Assembly (NCBI GenBank): GCA_018691995.1
Contig: JABHJM010000047.1
Location: 1 to 25,445 of the forward strand
DNA: 25,445 bases
Direction of reading: 5' to 3'
Source of the DNA: Candidatus Iainarchaeum sp.
GTDB lineage: Archaea; Iainarchaeota; Iainarchaeia; Iainarchaeales; JAAZKV01
Shown one piece after another: positions 22,467 through 25,445 of the stretch (the first letter of the stretch is position 1; the number at the start of each line of letters is the position of its first letter). Position numbers and translations under genes: made by a program. The notes beneath the pieces are model-generated. The model saw nothing but the letters and a program-made list of their open reading frames with translations, did no database searches and had not been told where the DNA came from.

Positions 22467-23504
22467 TTAACAAATTTCTAAAACATCAAGTTGTTTACAA
22501 ACACATTTTACTTCAAGCATTGAACTTATTGAAGGAGTGCTTCTTTCATTATCTCCTGAAATAAATTCTTTTACATATGTTCCATGAGCTGTTTTTAATT
22601 CTAATTCAAATTCTTTTTCATTAATAGGGTTTGTTTTTAGAAGAGTAACCCACTTTTCACGAACAAGATCCGCTCTTCTTTTTTCAACTCGCTCTGGCGT
22701 TCTTTGACTAACATTAATTTTTTTATTTAAAACAAGTTTTTTTATTTCAATCATACTTTCACATGAAACAATTGCTAAATATATTTTTTCATGAACATTA
22801 TTTTTTACAATTGCCACTTCACTTTTTGGAACAATTTCTAAACTATTAATTGAAATTTTTCCTTCAAATTTTTTATTTACTTTTTCACATAATTTTTCTA
22901 AATCTAGCGATCTTATTTCTGGTTGGAGAATTTCAACAATAAAAGGCCTTCCTTTTCCAAGCATTAAAACATCAACATCTTCTCTTCCAGCTCCATGAAA
23001 TTTTAGCTGCATAGCAGCAAGTTCTGGAAGAAAAACCAACGCTAAGAGTTGTTCAACACTTTCTTCTGATTCAAGACCATTTGTACAACCATTACATCCT
23101 TTCCCTCTACACCTTCTGCAAAAATGTGTGGTTTGTGCAATTTTCCTTGAAAACTTACAATAATTTCCTTTCACAAACAGCGATTTTAGACGTAATAATA
23201 CTTCTTTTTTATTAAAATCTACTAAAAAATAGGCCCCATAAGCCTCAAAGTCCACTTTTTTGTCGTATTTTGATTCAATTTCAGCGATAAGCTTGTACTG
23301 TACAGACTTTTTTAGTTCAAGCAATTCTTCTTCAGAGATTTTTGGCCAAGAAAAACCAATTGCAAATGTATCAAACTCTTTATTCTTAGCTAAATCCCCT
23401 ATTTTAGCTATTAATTCAGAAATTAGAGCTTTTGGATCCAAAAAGTCATTAAATTCGAATTCTACTAATGAATGATATTCTTCTTTTCTATTTTGCCTTC
23501 GCAT
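22467..23504 (-). CDS. pus10: tRNA pseudouridine synthase Pus10
   Basis: 345 residues; makes pseudouridine 54 and 55 in the T-arm of archaeal tRNA. The N-terminal THUMP-like domain carries the zinc cluster FCRRCRGKGCNGCTNG. The catalytic domain has HGAGREDVDVLMLGKGRPF, with the catalytic Asp in GREDVDV, then SQRTPERVEKRRADLVRE, and the closing AHGTYVKEFISGDNERSTPS. The usual Arg after DVD is Leu. A longer reading from a GTG at 23543 adds 13 residues but would start upstream of the TATA-like element at 23525-23532; the inner ATG fits the leaderless spacing. It is the downstream neighbour of the small membrane protein, whose terminator overlaps its promoter region. Confidence 0.93.
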   Translation of the reverse strand: MRRQNRKEEYHSLVEFEFNDFLDPKALISELIAKIGDLAKNKEFDTFAIGFSWPKISEEELLELKKSVQYKLIAEIESKYDKKVDFEAYGAYFLVDFNKKEVLLRLKSLFVKGNYCKFSRKIAQTTHFCRRCRGKGCNGCTNGLESEESVEQLLALVFLPELAAMQLKFHGAGREDVDVLMLGKGRPFIVEILQPEIRSLDLEKLCEKVNKKFEGKISINSLEIVPKSEVAIVKNNVHEKIYLAIVSCESMIEIKKLVLNKKINVSQRTPERVEKRRADLVREKWVTLLKTNPINEKEFELELKTAHGTYVKEFISGDNERSTPSISSMLEVKCVCKQLDVLEIC

Positions 23505-23519
23505 AATAAAATTAAGAGT

Positions 23520-23552
23520 GGAAAAAATAAAAAGAGGGTGCACTAGGCACCC
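23520..23552 (-). terminator. Intrinsic-type terminator of the small membrane protein gene
   Basis: Minus strand: GGGTGC (23552-23547), loop CTAGT, GCACCC (23541-23536), then TCTTTTTATTTTTTCC. A perfect 6-bp GC-rich stem followed by a U tract, starting 18 nt after the stop codon at 23571. It is oriented for the minus strand only. The U tract also looks like the TATA box of pus10. Confidence 0.78.
23525..23532 (-). promoter_or_regulatory. TATA-like box for pus10, embedded in the terminator U tract
   Basis: On the minus strand the sequence reads TTTTTATT, about 25 nt before the ATG at 23504. This is the spacing of the window's leaderless promoters. Confidence 0.45.
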
Positions 23553-23570
23553 AAGTTATGAAAAATTGTT

Positions 23571-23960
23571 TTATACTACTTGTTCTTTAGTTAAAGCAAT
23601 AATTTGCTTTACACCAACTATTAATGCAGCAGGTGCAACTAAAGTTACAATATTTCCAACAATAGCGTTAATCAATGCAACTATTGGTGCAGCGATCATA
23701 TCAACCGGTGCTGCTTGTACTGCTGGATTTAATGCTATTAATCCAATCATTGCAACAGCAATTGTAGCTATTAGGAAATCAGTTACATGCTTATCTTTGA
23801 TGTTTAGGAAACCTACGATTAATCCTAAAATAACTAGAATTAAAGCAAGCCAACTAGCTACTACAGCATCCAATCCAACTGCAACCTGAATGATCCCAGC
23901 AATTAGCGCTATAATAACACCAAGTAAAAAAGCGTAACTTCCAACTTTTTGTGATGCCAT
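23571..23960 (-). CDS. Small four-helix membrane protein, probably highly expressed
   Basis: 129 residues with four hydrophobic helices separated by short polar turns (FLNIKDKHVTDF between helices 2 and 3). There are no charged residues inside the helices. The family is not recognised and no catalytic motif is visible. The expression signals are the strongest in the window: a symmetrical TATA box (CTTTATATATAAG), GGAGGG 6 nt before the ATG, and a GC hairpin terminator. Small Ala/Val/Ile-rich proteins of this kind could be structural components of the envelope, which is inference only. The N-terminus MASQKVGSYAFLLGVIIALI could be read as a signal anchor rather than a cleaved signal. Confidence 0.75.
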   Translation of the reverse strand: MASQKVGSYAFLLGVIIALIAGIIQVAVGLDAVVASWLALILVILGLIVGFLNIKDKHVTDFLIATIAVAMIGLIALNPAVQAAPVDMIAAPIVALINAIVGNIVTLVAPAALIVGVKQIIALTKEQVV

Positions 23961-23966
23961 AATATA

Positions 23967-23972
23967 CCCTCC
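23967..23972 (-). promoter_or_regulatory. Strong ribosome binding site of the small membrane protein gene
   Basis: GGAGGG on the minus strand, 6 nt before the ATG at 23960. Most genes here are leaderless or use GGTGA; only leuA has a comparably strong site (GGAGG). Confidence 0.75.
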
Positions 23973-23995
23973 TTTTTTTGTATGTATTAGGGGAT

Positions 23996-24008
23996 CTTAT
24001 ATATAAAG
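23996..24008 (-). promoter_or_regulatory. Strong palindromic TATA box of the small membrane protein gene
   Basis: CTTTATATATAAG on the minus strand. The predicted transcript start is near 23975-23977, which puts the GGAGGG site almost at the 5' end of the mRNA. Confidence 0.7.
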
Positions 24009-24054
24009 GTTATTGTCGAACAAAAATACGTCAAAACACGTTAGTTTTTTTAAT

Positions 24055-25374
24055 TTATTTTAATAGAGGAAATGCCCTTTTTCCAGCAAATGCAATACCA
24101 TTTTCTTCTTCAATTTTAAGTAAACGATTATATTTTGCAATCCTTTCTCCCCTATTTGGTGCTCCGCTTTTTATTTGACCACAACCAAGACCTACTGCAA
24201 AGTCTGCAATAAAGTAATCATTTGTTTCTCCACTTCGATGTGACACCTGTACTTTCCATTTAGCGTCATACGCTACTTTTGCAGATTCAATTGCCTCTGC
24301 AATGGTCCCCACTTGATTAATTTTTAAAAGTAAAGCGTTTGCACGATTATTATCAATTGCTTCTTTCACATATTTTTTATTTGAAACTGTTAAATCGTCT
24401 GCAAGGATCTGTACTCTTTTACCAAGCTTTGAATAAATTTGTTCCCAAGCCTCAAAATCATCTTCATGAAATGGATCTTCTATTGAAATAATTGGATAAT
24501 TTTCAAGTAATGCAACATATTCATCTGATAATTTTTCTGCATTTAATTTATGTCCTTCTACGTCGTAAATAAATTTTCCAACATCATCTTTTTTTGAAAA
24601 TGAACTAGCAGCAACATCAATTCCAATCCCAACTTTCCCAGCATACCCCAAGGTTTCAATCGCTTTTAGAATTTCATCCAGCGGTTCTTCAATTTTTGAC
24701 ATTGCTGGTGCAAAGCCACCTTCGTAACCAACATTAATTGCACCTTTTCCATAATCTTCTAAAACTTCTTTTCCAAGTTCGTGAAATATTTCAACCCCTG
24801 CATAAAATGATTCTTTAAATGTATCAAAACCGTGTGGAATTATTTGATATTCTTGAAATGCCAATTCATTCCCAGCATGTTTTCCACCATTTATTATATT
24901 TAATGCGGGAACTGGAAGTAAAGGTTTTTTGTTAGAAAGTTCTGATATATGTTCAAACAAATCTTTTCTGTTACAATCATCTTTACTTTCAAGTTCTGAT
25001 TTACAAGCGGTTGCTCCTGCTCTGCACGCTGCCATTGAAACTGCGAGGATTGCATTTGCCCCTAGTTTTTCTTTATTTTTCGTTCCATCTTCAGCAATTA
25101 ATGCTTCATCAATTTTACTTTGTTCACGACAATCCATTCCTTTTACTACAACACTTAAAATTTCATTAATATTTGCAACAGCTTTTTTTACACCATTTCC
25201 ACCAAATTCTTTTTCACCATCATACAAATATTTTGCTTCTTTTGAACCAACTGAAGCACCATATGGAACTGATGCAGTAAATTTTCCAAAAGAAGTTTTA
25301 AGTGCACATTCAATTGTTGGATCTCCTCTTGAATTAAAAATCACTCTCGCACTTACATCTTTTATTTCATACAT
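24055..25374 (-). CDS. eno: Enolase
   Basis: 439 residues; converts 2-phosphoglycerate to phosphoenolpyruvate in glycolysis or gluconeogenesis. The N-terminal domain has IFNSRGDPTIE and PYGASVGSKEA (flexible lid loop; the usual S-T-G is S-V-G). The barrel has INGGKHAGN, VGYEGGFAP, the Mg ligands Asp in GIDVAASSF, Glu in SIEDPFHEDD and Asp in LADDLTVSN, catalytic Lys in LLLKINQVGT, and SHRSGETNDYFIADFAVGLG. The end GAPNRGERIAKYNRLLKIEE is standard. All catalytic residues are present, so it should be active. A TATA box 27 nt upstream indicates a leaderless transcript. Confidence 0.96.
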   Translation of the reverse strand: MYEIKDVSARVIFNSRGDPTIECALKTSFGKFTASVPYGASVGSKEAKYLYDGEKEFGGNGVKKAVANINEILSVVVKGMDCREQSKIDEALIAEDGTKNKEKLGANAILAVSMAACRAGATACKSELESKDDCNRKDLFEHISELSNKKPLLPVPALNIINGGKHAGNELAFQEYQIIPHGFDTFKESFYAGVEIFHELGKEVLEDYGKGAINVGYEGGFAPAMSKIEEPLDEILKAIETLGYAGKVGIGIDVAASSFSKKDDVGKFIYDVEGHKLNAEKLSDEYVALLENYPIISIEDPFHEDDFEAWEQIYSKLGKRVQILADDLTVSNKKYVKEAIDNNRANALLLKINQVGTIAEAIESAKVAYDAKWKVQVSHRSGETNDYFIADFAVGLGCGQIKSGAPNRGERIAKYNRLLKIEEENGIAFAGKRAFPLLK

Positions 25375-25398
25375 AAAATATCTTTAAGGAGAAAGAAG

Positions 25399-25406
25399 TA
25401 TTTAAA
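25399..25406 (-). promoter_or_regulatory. TATA box for enolase
   Basis: On the minus strand TTTAAATA (within AAGATTTAAATACTTC), about 27 nt before the ATG at 25374. Confidence 0.65.
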
Positions 25407-25445
25407 TCTTAGCAGATTTAAAAATTTAAAATTAAAAAATTTTAA

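Noticed and set aside
23505..23543. GTG start extending Pus10 by 13 residues
   Set aside because: It would lie upstream of the TATA-like element, and the extra residues do not resemble Pus10.
24028..24044. ACGTCAAAACACGT element upstream of the small membrane protein promoter as an operator or terminator
   Set aside because: ACGT is self-complementary, so the symmetry is only 4 bp on each side. Too weak to call, although the position ahead of a strong promoter is noted.
1..25445. CRISPR arrays, insertion sequences, attachment sites or replication origin
   Set aside because: No regularly spaced repeats, transposase-like genes, tRNA-flanked direct repeats or clustered origin boxes were seen on reading both strands.

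Overview
The window reads as a strongly AT-rich archaeal chromosome, most probably from a DPANN-type lineage (Woesearchaeota/Pacearchaeota-like; inference). The archaeal assignment rests on a histone, transcription factor B, ribosomal protein S8e, a Hef helicase-nuclease, NucS/EndoMS, archaeal-type RNase HII and Pus10. It is also supported by TATA boxes about 25-30 nt before start codons (many leaderless transcripts) and by GGTGA-type ribosome binding sites. No tRNA, rRNA, CRISPR array or insertion sequence was seen. Genes are packed closely, often with abutting or overlapping ends.

Layout. 1-3205: truncated GNAT acetyltransferase, CBU_0592-like membrane protein, Yip1-like membrane protein, ABC exporter. 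3273-6924: LysW-like zinc ribbon, cysteinyl-tRNA synthetase, Kef-type antiporter. 6925-9111: RuBisCO-family protein (- strand), six-helix half-size MFS protein, histone (- strand). 9215-10624: a leucine-rich leader peptide, an attenuator-like RNA region and a LeuA-type 2-isopropylmalate synthase. 10656-14460: Hef, S8e, TFB with a hairpin terminator. 14578-17338: a double-CxxC protein, RNase HII, a 50-aa zinc ribbon with ScpB (- strand), then a 56-aa protein with a possible TFB-like cyclin-fold protein. 17370-22466: PepN-type aminopeptidase, M24 peptidase, an unknown charged protein and NucS. 22467-25374 (- strand): Pus10, a small four-helix membrane protein with its own strong promoter and terminator, and enolase.

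The most interesting element lies between the histone and leuA. A promoter at 9215-9222 drives a 32-codon ORF ending in CTC CTG CTC TTA CTA GCT TTG TGA, so six of its last seven codons encode Leu. None of its seven Leu codons is CTT, although CTT is used for 15 of 26 Leu in leuA. Segment 9330-9337, inside those Leu codons, can pair with 9354-9362. The latter can instead pair, as part of 9354-9370, with 9389-9405, hiding a U tract. A short hairpin plus the same U tract (9367-9398) looks like a terminator. This is the logic of ribosome-mediated transcription attenuation, here in an archaeon and in front of a LeuA that ends where the leucine-binding regulatory domain should begin.

A second point of interest is the RuBisCO homologue. 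It keeps the fold motifs but has Val in place of the carbamylated Lys201, with further changes at Lys177, Arg295 and His327, so it is unlikely to be a normal carboxylase.
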